64,000 nt of DNA. Origin: Actinacidiphila acidipaludis. Lineage in GTDB: Bacteria > Actinomycetota > Actinomycetes > Streptomycetales > Streptomycetaceae. Under the pieces are notes generated by a model, which worked only from the letters and a program-made list of their open reading frames with translations, ran no database searches and was not told where the DNA came from. The position numbers and the translations under genes are program-made. The stretch spans positions 1 through 64,000 of the forward strand of contig NZ_JAINZZ010000015.1 in assembly GCF_019890725.1 (NCBI RefSeq), written 5' to 3'. Shown here piece after piece: positions 26,192 through 34,772 of the stretch. Numbering within the stretch: position 1 is the first letter of the stretch; every line of letters starts with the position of its first letter.

Positions 26192-27214
26192 CTACTTCTT
26201 GACCTGGCCCTGCTTCAGCCACACCTGGTCGAGGTTGACGCCGCAGTTCGTGTTCGGCATGCAGGTCAGCGTGAGGGTGTTGGCGCCCTTCTTCAGGTCG
26301 ACCCACTGGTAGGTGGTGTTGTCCCACGCCTTCGACCAGTCGGTGTAGTTGCCGTAGTTGGGCAGGTTGACCGGGTTGGAGCGGGGCTTGCCGTTGACCG
26401 CGAGGCCGAGGTTGGCGGTCTGGCCGGCGTTGCCGTAGTCGATGAAGTACGTGTACGGGCCGTCCTCGGGCACCGTGACCGTCCATGTCACCGTCGCGCC
26501 GGCCGTGCCCAGGCCGTCCACGTAGGTGCCGCCGGAGGCGGCGGCGCCGGGCCACTGGGTGCTCTTCTCGGCGCCGCCGCCCAGCGTCAGCGTCGAGGCG
26601 TCGGTCTTGCCGGAGTCGAACTGCGTCGGCGTGGCCGAGGGGCTGGGGTCGCTGCTCGGCGCGGTCGAGGCGACCGACGGCGGCGTGGTTGCGGCCTTGT
26701 CGTTGCTGCCCTTGTCCCCGCCGGAGCCGTTGGTCATGGCGAAGGCGATGCCGATCGCGACGGCCGCGACGACCGCGACGGCCCCGATGAGCAGGCCCTT
26801 GCGGTTGGGCGTGCCACCGCCCCCGCCGCCCTGCTGGCCCGCGCCGCGGTGCCCGCCCGGAGGCGGCGACCCGAACTCGCGCGTGCCCTGCCCGCCGTAC
26901 TGCTGGCCGCCCTGCCCGCCGTACTGCTGCTGCGGGTACTGCTGGGTGGCGCCGGTGTACTGCTGCTGCGGGTACTGCTGGGTGGCGCCGCCGTACTGCT
27001 GCTGGGGCGGGTAGCCGTAGCCGCCGGTCGCCGGCGGCTGCTGCTGCGGGCTGCGCCGCTCACCGACGCGCTGCACCTGGTTGTACGAGGTGCGCGGCTG
27101 CGGATAGGCAGGGCGCTGCGCCCCCGCCGGGTCCTGCTCCTCGCCGCCCTCGGACCGGTAGAGATACGCGAACGGGTCGTCGTTCTCCGGGGTGCCCTCG
27201 TGTCCGGCCGTCAT
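26192..27214 (-). CDS. Membrane-anchored protein with Gln/Tyr repeats and a carbohydrate-binding module
   Basis: 340 residues from ATG 27214. Residues about 25-135 are cytoplasmic and rich in Pro, Gln, Gly and Tyr, with repeats of QQYPQQQY type. One membrane helix (KGLLIGAVAVVAAVAIGIAF) is near 150. A Ser/Pro linker follows, then a CBM6/CBM35-like beta-sandwich (about 205-340; YVDGLGTAGATVTWTVTVP and GYNxY-like turns). A wall-glycan-binding, single-pass anchor is likely. The role is unknown. Confidence 0.8.
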   Translation of the reverse strand: MTAGHEGTPENDDPFAYLYRSEGGEEQDPAGAQRPAYPQPRTSYNQVQRVGERRSPQQQPPATGGYGYPPQQQYGGATQQYPQQQYTGATQQYPQQQYGGQGGQQYGGQGTREFGSPPPGGHRGAGQQGGGGGGTPNRKGLLIGAVAVVAAVAIGIAFAMTNGSGGDKGSNDKAATTPPSVASTAPSSDPSPSATPTQFDSGKTDASTLTLGGGAEKSTQWPGAAASGGTYVDGLGTAGATVTWTVTVPEDGPYTYFIDYGNAGQTANLGLAVNGKPRSNPVNLPNYGNYTDWSKAWDNTTYQWVDLKKGANTLTLTCMPNTNCGVNLDQVWLKQGQVKK

Positions 27215-27370
27215 CCGCTGTCCACTCCCTCGTACTGCCGTGCCGCACGAAACCCTACCGGGCTCGGGCGGCACAGCGCTCGGACGTTGGACGCTCCACG
27301 CAGGCGTGAAGGTTCCCTCACACATCCCCTGTGATCCGTCCCACGTCCGCCGTCACATACGGTAGGCGCC

Positions 27371-28381
27371 GTGGACGAAGAGTGGCTGCCCTGGCGGACC
27401 GCGACGGAGCGCGCGCTGTACGGGCCCGGCGGCTTCTTCGTGCGGCACGCCCCCGCCGGGCACTTCCGCACCTCGGTGCACGCCTCCCCGCACTTCGCCG
27501 GGGCCGTCGCCTCGCTCCTGGAGCGGGTCGACGCGGCCCTCGGGCGCCCCCCTGAGCTGGACTTCGTCGACATGGGCGCCGGGCGCGGCGAACTGGCCGC
27601 GGGCGTGCTGGCCGCGCTGCCCGCCGCGGTGACGGATCGGCTGCGGGTCCACGCGGTGGAACGCGCCGCGCGGCCGGACGGGCTGGACCCGCGGGTCGTC
27701 TGGACCCCGGAGCCGCCGCCGGGCGCCCGGGGACTGCTCTTCGCCAACGAGTGGCTGGACAACGTGCCGCTGGACGTCGCGATCGTCACACCCACGGGTG
27801 ACGCGCGCTACCTGGAGGTCCGGACGGCCGACGGCCGGGAGCGGCCGGGCGCCGAGGTGCGCGGTGAGGACGCGGAGTGGCTGCGGCGGTGGTGGCCGCC
27901 CGGCCCCGAGGAGAGCCGCGCCGAGATCGGGCTGCCCCGGGAGGAGGCGTGGGCCGGGGCCGTGGGGACGCTCGCCGCGGGGCTGGCGGTGGCAGTCGAC
28001 TACGGGCACACGCTGGCGTCCCGGCCGGCCGAGGGCACCCTGACGGGTTACCGGGACGGACGGCAGGTGCCGCCCGTCCCGGACGGGAGCTGCGACATCA
28101 CGGCCCACGTGGCCTGGGACGCCCTGCCGGGGACGACGTGCCCGCAGCGCGCCGCGCTGCGGGCCCTGGGGCTCTCCGGCGCCCGCCCACCGCTGTCGCT
28201 GGCCTCCACCGACCCCGCCGCCTACGTCCGCCGCCTGGCGGCCGCCTCCCACGTCGCCGAGCTGCTCTCCCCCACCGGCCTGGGCTCCTTCACCTGGCTC
28301 AGCACACCCGTGGGCCTGGAGTGCGCCGGCCTGCTGCCCGCGGACGCCGCCCCCGGACCGCTGCCCGAGGGCAGGACCTAG
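27371..28381 (+). CDS. MidA/NDUFAF7-like class I methyltransferase (COG1565)
   Basis: 336 residues from GTG 27371. The SAM motif I is [16 protein letters not shown] (about 65-80), the family motif [13 protein letters not shown] is near 120, and IDYGH-like [13 protein letters not shown] then [12 protein letters not shown] match MidA proteins. Human NDUFAF7 dimethylates Arg85 of complex I subunit NDUFS2, the NuoD homologue. The window has nuoD2 one gene away. Its stop shares CTAG (28378-28381) with the convergent epimerase. Confidence 0.83.
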   Translation: MDEEWLPWRTATERALYGPGGFFVRHAPAGHFRTSVHASPHFAGAVASLLERVDAALGRPPELDFVDMGAGRGELAAGVLAALPAAVTDRLRVHAVERAARPDGLDPRVVWTPEPPPGARGLLFANEWLDNVPLDVAIVTPTGDARYLEVRTADGRERPGAEVRGEDAEWLRRWWPPGPEESRAEIGLPREEAWAGAVGTLAAGLAVAVDYGHTLASRPAEGTLTGYRDGRQVPPVPDGSCDITAHVAWDALPGTTCPQRAALRALGLSGARPPLSLASTDPAAYVRRLAAASHVAELLSPTGLGSFTWLSTPVGLECAGLLPADAAPGPLPEGRT

Positions 28382-29367
28382 GAGGCGCCGAGCAGCGCCA
28401 GGGCCGCCGCCTCGCGTGCGGCCGGCAGTCCCGCGGCCGGCCGGTCGGGGCGCTGCGGGGGCGGGCCGGGCAGGGACCGGAGCCAGGCCCAGGTGTCCGC
28501 CACGGTGTCCGCCACCGGCCGGCAGCGCAGGCCCGCCGCGAGGGCCTTGCTCACGTCCCCGCGGTGCAGCGTGTCGTACAGCTCGCCCGGCGGCAGCCAC
28601 ACCGGCAGCTCCGTCCACGGCTCGATGCCCGCCGCCTCGACGACCTCCGGCGGGATCCACCGCAGCACCGCCGAGGACCCGGTGACGGCCACGCACTCCT
28701 CCAGCAGCTCGCCCATGGTGGTGTGGCCGGGCTCGCTCACCACGTTGTACGGGCCGCCCAGCCCCGCGGCGAGGGCGTCCAGCATCCAGGCGGCGAGGTC
28801 CCGCGCGTCGACGTACTGCAGCCCGAGGTCGCGCGGCCCGGGTGCCAGCACCTCACCGCCGCGGGCGATCCGGTTCAGCCACCACGGCAGCCGGCCGATG
28901 TTCTCCCACGGACCGAGGACCAGGCCCGCCCGGGCCAGCAGCGCCCGGTCCCCGAACGCCTTCAGCGCGGCGAGCTCCCCGCCGCGCTTGACCGCCGCGT
29001 AGTCGGCGTCCTCGGCGTCCTCGGCGCCCTCGACAACGGGTGCGCTCTCGTCCAGCCCGGCCGGCGTCGGATACGCGTACACCGACCGGCTGGAGACGTA
29101 CGCGTAGCCGCCCACTCGCCCCTTCAGCAGTTCCGCCGACGCCCGCACCGCGCCCGGCGCGCCCGACCAGGTGTCGACCACGGCGTCCCAGCGGCCCTCG
29201 GCGAGCGCGCCCAGGTCCCCCTCCCGGTCCCCCGTCAGCACCCGCACGCCCGCGGGCGCCGGATGCCGGCCGCGGTGGAAGACCGTGACCTGCCAGCCCC
29301 GTCCCACCGCCTCCTCGACGACCGCACGCCCGACGAATTCCGTCCCACCCAGTACCAGCAGTTCCAT
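28378..29367 (-). CDS. NAD-dependent epimerase/dehydratase-family reductase
   Basis: 329 residues from ATG 29367. It opens with [20 protein letters not shown], a Rossmann GGTxFVG variant. The extended SDR pattern YVSSRSVYA and [10 protein letters not shown] supplies the Tyr-xxx-Lys. The C-terminal half is proline-rich. The substrate is unknown. It is divergent from nuoD2, with 98 bases between the starts. Confidence 0.87.
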   Translation of the reverse strand: MELLVLGGTEFVGRAVVEEAVGRGWQVTVFHRGRHPAPAGVRVLTGDREGDLGALAEGRWDAVVDTWSGAPGAVRASAELLKGRVGGYAYVSSRSVYAYPTPAGLDESAPVVEGAEDAEDADYAAVKRGGELAALKAFGDRALLARAGLVLGPWENIGRLPWWLNRIARGGEVLAPGPRDLGLQYVDARDLAAWMLDALAAGLGGPYNVVSEPGHTTMGELLEECVAVTGSSAVLRWIPPEVVEAAGIEPWTELPVWLPPGELYDTLHRGDVSKALAAGLRCRPVADTVADTWAWLRSLPGPPPQRPDRPAAGLPAAREAAALALLGAS

Positions 29368-29465
29368 GCCCTCACTCTCGGGGCCGTCCGGGGCCGTCCG
29401 CCAGCGATCACGCCGAGAGCGATTCCGCCGTCGGCGTACCGGGCCGGGACTGAGAGGATGGGGGC

Positions 29466-30608
29466 ATGACGGAGACCACGATCGGGATCGGCGGGGCGGC
29501 CGAAGGCACCGACATGGTGCTGAACATCGGGCCGCAACACCCCTCCACACACGGCGTGCTGCGGCTGCGCATGGTGCTGGACGGCGAGCGGATCCAGAGC
29601 TGCGAGCCGATCGTGGGCTACATGCACCGGGGCGCGGAGAAGCTCTTCGAGGCCCGGGACTACCGGCAGATCATCATGCTCGCCAACCGGCACGACTGGC
29701 TCTCGGCGTTCTCCAACGAACTGGGCGTGGTGCTCGCGGTCGAGCGGATGCTCGGCATGGAGGTGCCCGAGCGCGCGGTGTGGACGCGCACCCTGCTCGC
29801 CGAGCTCAACCGGGTCCTCAACCACCTGATGTTCCTGGGGTCCTACCCGCTGGAGCTGGGCGGGATCACCCCGATCTTCTACGCGTTCACCGAACGCGAG
29901 GAGCTCCAGTACGTGCTGGAGGAGGTCTCCGGCGGGCGCATGCACTACATGTTCAACCGCGTCGGCGGCCTCAAGGAGGACCTGCCGAACGGCTGGACCG
30001 AACGCGCCCGGCACGCGGTGGCCTCGGTCCGCTCGCGGATGGACCGGTTCGACGACCTGGTGCTCGGCAACGAGATCTTCCGCGGCCGCACCCGCGGCGT
30101 CGGCGTGCTGTCGCGGCAGGACGTGCACGCGTTCGGCATCAGCGGCCCCATCGCCCGCGCGTCGGGCGTGGACTTCGACCTGCGGCGGGACGAGCCCTAC
30201 CTGGCGTACGGCGAACTCGGCGACGTGCTGGACGTCGTGACGCGGACCGAGGGCGACTGCCTGGCCCGGTTCGAGGTGCTGCTGCGGCAGACCCACAACG
30301 CGCTGGACCTCGCCGACGCCTGCCTGGACCGGCTCGCCGAACTCAAGCCGGGCCCGATCAACCAGCGGCTGCCGAAGGTGCTGAAGGCCCCCGAGGGCCA
30401 CACCTACGCGTGGACCGAGAACCCGCTCGGCCTCAACGGCTACTACCTGGTGTCCAAGGGCGAGAAGACGCCCTACCGGCTCAAGCTGCGCTCGGCGTCC
30501 TTCAACAACATCCAGGCGCTGACCGTGCTGCTGCCGGGCACGCTGGTGGCCGACATGGTGGCGATCCTCGGGTCGATGTTCTTCGTCGTGGGCGACATCG
30601 ACAAGTAG
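29466..30608 (+). CDS. nuoD2: NADH dehydrogenase subunit NuoD2 (orphan NuoD paralogue)
   Basis: 380 residues, shorter than many NuoD proteins. It keeps [12 protein letters not shown] (His29), [12 protein letters not shown] (Arg55, equivalent to methylated Arg85 of NDUFS2) and Arg75 near the N2 cluster. Where Thermus Nqo4 has the quinone-binding Tyr87, the sequence NRHDW gives Trp78. Other nuo genes are not nearby. It is an NADH-quinone oxidoreductase 49-kDa family member; whether it joins complex I or another oxidoreductase is unclear. Confidence 0.88.
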   Translation: MTETTIGIGGAAEGTDMVLNIGPQHPSTHGVLRLRMVLDGERIQSCEPIVGYMHRGAEKLFEARDYRQIIMLANRHDWLSAFSNELGVVLAVERMLGMEVPERAVWTRTLLAELNRVLNHLMFLGSYPLELGGITPIFYAFTEREELQYVLEEVSGGRMHYMFNRVGGLKEDLPNGWTERARHAVASVRSRMDRFDDLVLGNEIFRGRTRGVGVLSRQDVHAFGISGPIARASGVDFDLRRDEPYLAYGELGDVLDVVTRTEGDCLARFEVLLRQTHNALDLADACLDRLAELKPGPINQRLPKVLKAPEGHTYAWTENPLGLNGYYLVSKGEKTPYRLKLRSASFNNIQALTVLLPGTLVADMVAILGSMFFVVGDIDK

Positions 30609-30625
30609 GGCGGACCGCCCGGGAC

Positions 30626-30644
30626 GGCCCGCCCGGGACGGGCC
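30626..30644. terminator. GC-rich inverted repeat between convergent nuoD2 and 30647 gene
   Basis: GGCCCG-CCCGGGA-CGGGCC, with 6-base arms, inside 38 bases between the two stops. The flanking sequence repeats CCCGGGACGG. A terminator role is likely but weak. Confidence 0.45.
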
Positions 30645-30646
30645 GG

Positions 30647-31597
30647 TCAGACCTGGGCGCGCAGCTCCGTGACGTCGAGCTGCTCGGTCTCGTCGTGCGC
30701 GGTCAGGTCGATGACCTCGGGGTCTGCCGGGGTCTCCGCCGCCTGCTCGTGCTCGCGGGCCGGGTCCTGGCCGGCGTCGGCCGACTCCAGGGCCTTGCGC
30801 GACTGCGTGCCGAAGAAGTCGAACCCGCCGATGGCGCGGTTGCCCGAGGCCGAGGCGGTCGCGGACGAGCCGCGCTGCGCGTACGGGAGGACCGCGGCGG
30901 CGGCCGGCACCAGGCGGTGCTCGCGCACCGGCAGGGCCGTGGGGGCGCCGGAGGCGTGCTTGCCCTGCCGGTCGTCGGTGACCGCGGCCGCCTCGCGGCG
31001 GCGGGCCTCCTCCACCGTGCGCTGGGCCTGCTGACTGGCCGCGTTGCGCGGCAGGTCCCGCAGCGCCTGGAACGCCTTGAGGTAGGCGGCCGGGCCGACC
31101 GGCGGGGCCCCCGTGGTGAGGGCGAGCGGCTGCGGGGCGTTCGTGCCCTCGACCTGGAGCCGGCGCTTGGCCTCCAGGGCGCGGGCGCGCTCGGACTCGG
31201 CCGTGGCGTACCGGCGCAGCAGCTCGGCGTGCTCGGTGCGCAGCCGGGCGAGTTCGGCCCGCTTGCTGCGCAGCTTCTTCTCCAGCCGGGTGCGGATCTC
31301 GCGGGACTCCTCGAGGTCCGTCTCGACCTCGGCGATCCGCTCGTCGGTGTGCCACTCGTCCCGGACCCGGGCCGCGGTCAGCTCGGCGACCTCACGGCCG
31401 GCGGACCGGTCCCAGTTGCGGGCGAGCAGGGCGCCGGCGCAGGCGGTGAGGGCCGTGGCCCCGGCGATCGCCCGCAGAACGGCCGGATCGCCGGCGAACA
31501 GGGAGGCCGCGGCGAGTACCGCGGCGCAGCACGCGACAGTCAGCGGCGGCAGCAGCCGGTGCAGCGGCTGCGAATGGCGGTGGCGTCCACGGGGCAT
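30647..31597 (-). CDS. Membrane-anchored coiled-coil protein
   Basis: 316 residues from ATG 31597. The N terminus has two close hydrophobic helices (LLPPLTVACCAAVLAAASLF and AIAGATALTACAGALLA, about 15-60). A long charged coiled coil follows (about 65-150; EIRTRLEKKLRSKRAELARL), then a low-complexity Ala/Glu tail. It resembles Streptomyces proteins of unknown function near nuoD2. The topology suggests a cytoplasmic coiled coil tethered to the membrane. No catalytic motif is seen. Confidence 0.75.
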   Translation of the reverse strand: MPRGRHRHSQPLHRLLPPLTVACCAAVLAAASLFAGDPAVLRAIAGATALTACAGALLARNWDRSAGREVAELTAARVRDEWHTDERIAEVETDLEESREIRTRLEKKLRSKRAELARLRTEHAELLRRYATAESERARALEAKRRLQVEGTNAPQPLALTTGAPPVGPAAYLKAFQALRDLPRNAASQQAQRTVEEARRREAAAVTDDRQGKHASGAPTALPVREHRLVPAAAAVLPYAQRGSSATASASGNRAIGGFDFFGTQSRKALESADAGQDPAREHEQAAETPADPEVIDLTAHDETEQLDVTELRAQV

Positions 31598-31749
31598 GGC
31601 CAGAAATTTAGCGTGCGCGGTGGCGTCGTGGGGCGCCGGGTCCCTTAATTTTCGGGGGGTTTGGGCCCCGGATTCCCCCGGGGGACACGGAGAGCGTTCA
31701 GCTGGGCACGATGTGTCCGCAAATGCCTTCCGCATCCCCCGGTTCAAGA

Positions 31750-32226
31750 TCATTCTTCAAGATCGAATCCGGCCGAAGTGGCATTGTGCGGAGTTGGTGA
31801 AGAACCGATGTGCGGGGTCGGCACGGAGGGGATTCCGCCGGGCGCGGTGACCGGCAGGCCGGCCGCCCGCCACGCCTGGAAGCCGCCGACCAGATCGGTC
31901 GCCCGGTGCAGTCCGAGCTCCCGCAGCGAGGCCGCGGCCAGGGAGGAGGCGTAGCCCTCGTTGCAGAAGACCACCACCAGCCGGTCGTGGCCGGTGGCCT
32001 GCGGCAGGCGGTGCGAGCCGACGGGGTCCAGCCGCCATTCCAGTTCGTTGCGCTCGACCACCACCGCACCCGGCACGGTGCCGTCGCGGTCGCGCAGTGC
32101 GGCGTACCGGATGTCCACCAGCAGGGCGTCCTCCCGGGCGGCGGCCGTCGCGGCCTGACGCGGCGTCAGCCGGACCAGCCCGGCACGCACCCGGGCGAGG
32201 TGCTCCTCGACCGAACGGGCGGCCAT
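31750..32226 (-). CDS. Rhodanese-like sulfurtransferase
   Basis: 158 residues from ATG 32226, with GAGGAG upstream. A single rhodanese domain: VDIRYAALRDRDGTVPGAVVV and the active-site loop VVFCNEGYASSLAA with a persulfide-forming Cys (C88 with this start). The C terminus beyond about 135 is a low-complexity tail. It shares TGATG with the cysteine dioxygenase gene, so the two act in sulfur handling together. Confidence 0.87.
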   Translation of the reverse strand: MAARSVEEHLARVRAGLVRLTPRQAATAAAREDALLVDIRYAALRDRDGTVPGAVVVERNELEWRLDPVGSHRLPQATGHDRLVVVFCNEGYASSLAAASLRELGLHRATDLVGGFQAWRAAGLPVTAPGGIPSVPTPHIGSSPTPHNATSAGFDLEE

Positions 32227-32768
32227 CACCACTCCTCGGGGCGCTCGACGAGTTCCAGCCGCAGCGTGCTGCCCTTGCGGCTGTACCGGCGGATCAGCGG
32301 AAGCGGCGGGTAGTAGGCGTGCACCGAGACGGCGTGCAGATTGCCCGAACGGTTCTCCACCTGGTGCAGGTGGTTGCGGCCGAAAGCCCGGCCGCGGCCC
32401 TCGGGCAGCACCCGCAGCCGGTCCAGGCCGTCGGCCAGTTCCAGCGAGCGCCAGCCCTCGGAGGGCAGCGGGACGGACAGCGACCGCTCGGTGAGCTCAC
32501 CGGCGGCGGTCACGAAGGCGCCGTGCGAGCCGCCGTGGTCGTGCCAGCCGGTCTCGGCGCCCGGCGGCCAGCCGATCAGCCAGGCCTCGGCGCCGCCGGG
32601 GCCCTCCAGGCGGGTCCAGGTGCGGCCCTCGGGGTCCAGCGGGAGGGCGCCGACGACGGCGGGGTCGGCGGCCACGCGCCGGGCGAAGTCGAGCAGGTCG
32701 GCGGGGCTGGGCGCGAGGCCCTCACGGGAAACCTGACGGGAAAAGGGTGTGCGGGAGGGCACGGGCAT
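32226..32768 (-). CDS. Cysteine dioxygenase type I
   Basis: 180 residues, the expected bacterial CDO size. Cupin iron ligands are visible as H76 and H78 in WHDHGGSHG and a third His in NHLHQVEN (H133 or H135). It oxidises cysteine to cysteine sulfinate. It is coupled to the downstream rhodanese gene. No transport or sulfinate-processing gene is adjacent. Confidence 0.87.
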   Translation of the reverse strand: MPVPSRTPFSRQVSREGLAPSPADLLDFARRVAADPAVVGALPLDPEGRTWTRLEGPGGAEAWLIGWPPGAETGWHDHGGSHGAFVTAAGELTERSLSVPLPSEGWRSLELADGLDRLRVLPEGRGRAFGRNHLHQVENRSGNLHAVSVHAYYPPLPLIRRYSRKGSTLRLELVERPEEW

Positions 32769-32883
32769 GGGTCACCAAGCCTGGGACGTGGGTGAACGGC
32801 GGGCCTGAGGCGCGCTTCAGCGCGCGGCCGTACACACGCAGCCCGCGTAGCGGAGGAGGTCCAGGTGGACCCTCCGATGCAGG

Positions 32884-32909
32884 CGCAGCGTGAACGCGTT
32901 CACGCTGCG
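32884..32909. promoter_or_regulatory. Perfect 26-base palindrome upstream of cysteine dioxygenase
   Basis: 13-base arms (left arm CGCAGCGTGAACG) meet at a central CG; the core TGAACGCGTTCA resembles LacI/GalR-type operators. It is 116-141 bases upstream of the cdo start. The bound protein is unknown. Confidence 0.7.
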
Positions 32910-32974
32910 GACCCAACCATGACCGGCCGCCCCCGGTCAAGCACCCTCCCCTCACCCAGGACCGGGTACACCCT

Positions 32975-33121
32975 CCCCGGGAGGTGCCCCCAGCGCGAGC
33001 AACCGGCCACCGGCCGGTGGTCCGGACACGGCAGCAACAGCCCCTTCGGGGCGGTGACGAACTGCGGCGCCGTCGTGGCTGGTCGCGCAGTTCCCCGCGC
33101 CCCTGGATGGTTGCCCTCTGC
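32975..33121 (-). repeat. Dispersed intergenic repeat family 2, full copy
   Basis: It begins GGGAGGTGCCCCCAGCGCGA and ends GCGCCCCTGGATGGTTGCCC. Related ends recur at 45975-46105 and, as a tandem array, at 61983-62346. Internal complementary stretches (GCGCAGTTCCCC and GAACTGCGG) suggest a folded RNA. It lies 38 bases past the 3' end of the DUF3180 gene. I recall similar elements between many streptomycete genes. Confidence 0.7.
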
Positions 33122-33158
33122 GCAGACAGAGTCCGTGCCTGCCCGGGCGGGCTGACCC

Positions 33159-33662
33159 TCAGCGGGAGGCGTTGCGGCGTTGGTCGGGGGGAGTCGTGGA
33201 CTTGTCGTCGTCCTCGGGGAGCTTGCAGACGCGCTCGAGGAAGATCGCCGCGGCCACCACCGCGATCCCGGCCAGCACCGCGGTCCCCGCGTAGATCGCC
33301 TGGTCGCGCCGCGGCGCCATGTCCAGCTTGTACATGATCAGATAGACGCACGCCCCGCCGTAGATCCCCGCCACCAGCGAAGCGACCAACGCGCTGGCCT
33401 GCCCGAAGACCACCGCCCGGGCCGCGGCCAGCGGGTCGACGCCCTTGGCGCCGGGCCGCCGCTCACGCTGGGCCCGCAGCCGGGACCGCAGCGACAGCGC
33501 CGTGGCGAACAGGGCCACGGCGATCAGCGCCAGCACGATGGGGGCCGCGACCGGCACCCCGGGGAGCGTCCCCACGGTGTCCCACAGCCGGGAACCCGCC
33601 CAGGAGACCACCGCCGCGACCACGAAGAGTCCCGCCAGTGTCCTGATCCGCAGCGTCCTCAC
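33159..33662 (-). CDS. DUF3180 membrane protein
   Basis: 167 residues from GTG 33662; the start is uncertain because an alternative GTG lies 7 codons upstream. Four hydrophobic helices (around 10-25, 36-56, 85-110, 125-145) match DUF3180, which is commonly encoded next to folK in actinobacteria. It follows folK by 47 bases in the same direction. Function is unknown. Confidence 0.8.
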   Translation of the reverse strand: MRTLRIRTLAGLFVVAAVVSWAGSRLWDTVGTLPGVPVAAPIVLALIAVALFATALSLRSRLRAQRERRPGAKGVDPLAAARAVVFGQASALVASLVAGIYGGACVYLIMYKLDMAPRRDQAIYAGTAVLAGIAVVAAAIFLERVCKLPEDDDKSTTPPDQRRNASR

Positions 33663-33709
33663 CGAGTTGCCCGCCTCCACCGTTCCTTGGTCCTCGTTGC
33701 TGCCAACGC

Positions 33710-34336
33710 TTACTCGGGCAGCCGGAGTTCCACGTCGGGCCGCAGCCGCACACCCTCCTGGCCGACGGCCGCCATCAGGTCGGCGACCGCGCCGTGGCCG
33801 GGCAGCTCCGCGGCCGGATCCACGTCGTACCACGGTACGAGCACGAAGCCCCGCTCGTGCGCCCGCGGATGCGGAAGTGTCAGCACCGGGTCGGCCGAGA
33901 CCACGCCCTGGTAGGCGACGATGTCGACGTCGATGGTGCGCGGCCCCCAGCGTTCGGCGCGCACCCGCAGGTACGCCTCCTCGATGGCGTGGGCGCGCTC
34001 CAGCAGCGACGCGGGCGGCAGGGTGGTGCGGACCAGCACGACCGCGTTGAAGTACGCGGACTGGGTGCCGGGCTCGACACCCCACGGCTCGGTCTCGTAC
34101 ACCGGCGAGACGGCCTTGACCCGGACACCGGGGGTGTCCTCGAGCGCGTCGACGGCTCCCTGCAGCGTCTCCAGGCGGTTGCCCAGATTGCTGCCGAGGG
34201 CGATCACCGCGCTCCGGGGATTCTGCAGCGTGCTGTCGGCGGCGTCGACCGTGGCGGTGACGGCCGCCGGCACGGGCTGCACGGTCGGATCGACGGGCTG
34301 CTGCTCGGACGGGTACTCGGGGCTCGGGGAAGTCAC
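33710..34336 (-). CDS. folK: 2-amino-4-hydroxy-6-hydroxymethyldihydropteridine diphosphokinase
   Basis: 208 residues. A 40-residue Pro/Ala-rich N-terminal extension precedes the HPPK core ALGSNLGNR, PVYETEPWGV, YFNAVV and the RWGPRTIDVDIV signature. It pyrophosphorylates the pterin for dihydropteroate synthase. Its ATG overlaps the folB stop (ATGA); folP is upstream in the same folate operon. Confidence 0.95.
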   Translation of the reverse strand: MTSPSPEYPSEQQPVDPTVQPVPAAVTATVDAADSTLQNPRSAVIALGSNLGNRLETLQGAVDALEDTPGVRVKAVSPVYETEPWGVEPGTQSAYFNAVVLVRTTLPPASLLERAHAIEEAYLRVRAERWGPRTIDVDIVAYQGVVSADPVLTLPHPRAHERGFVLVPWYDVDPAAELPGHGAVADLMAAVGQEGVRLRPDVELRLPE

Positions 34337-34692
34337 GGGCGCCTCCGCGTGATGGTGACGGTCACGTCGTCGAAGGGCACGGTGATCGGCGCGTCCGGTT
34401 TGTGCACGGTCACCTCCACCTCCTCGACCACTTCATGCCCGAGGCACGTGTCGGCGATGCGCTGAGCGAGGGTTTCGATGAGGTCGACCGGCTCGCCGGC
34501 GACGATCGCCGCGACCTGCTCGGCCAGCACACCGTAGTGCACGGTCAGCGCGAGGTCGTCGGTGGCCGCCGCGGGGGCGGTGTCCAGGCCGAGCACGAGG
34601 TCGACCACGAACGTCTGGCCGTCCTCGCGTTCGTGCGCGAACACTCCGTGGTGTCCGCGGACGCTCAGTCCCCGCAAGGTGACTCGATCCAC
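34333..34692 (-). CDS. folB: Dihydroneopterin aldolase
   Basis: 119 residues. Family motifs: VTLRGLSVRGHHGVFAHERE at the N terminus with the active-site His/Glu region, a mid-chain HYGVLAEQVAAIV and the C-terminal VHKPDAPI containing the Lys. It converts dihydroneopterin to hydroxymethyldihydropterin plus glycolaldehyde. It is coupled to folK. Confidence 0.93.
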   Translation of the reverse strand: MDRVTLRGLSVRGHHGVFAHEREDGQTFVVDLVLGLDTAPAAATDDLALTVHYGVLAEQVAAIVAGEPVDLIETLAQRIADTCLGHEVVEEVEVTVHKPDAPITVPFDDVTVTITRRRP

Positions 34693-34772
34693 GACTTCAC
34701 TACTCCTGCCGGTCGGTGCGGTGGGCGGCGGGTCCGTCGCTGCGTGGGCGGGCCCGGCGGGAAGAATCTACG

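Larger units (their letters stand above)
32769..33158. other. 390-base intergenic region with palindrome and dispersed repeat
   Basis: No gene seen. The cdo promoter must lie at the left end. The region contains a perfect 26-base palindrome (32884-32909) and a roughly 147-base dispersed repeat (32975-33121), which are listed separately. Confidence 0.6.
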
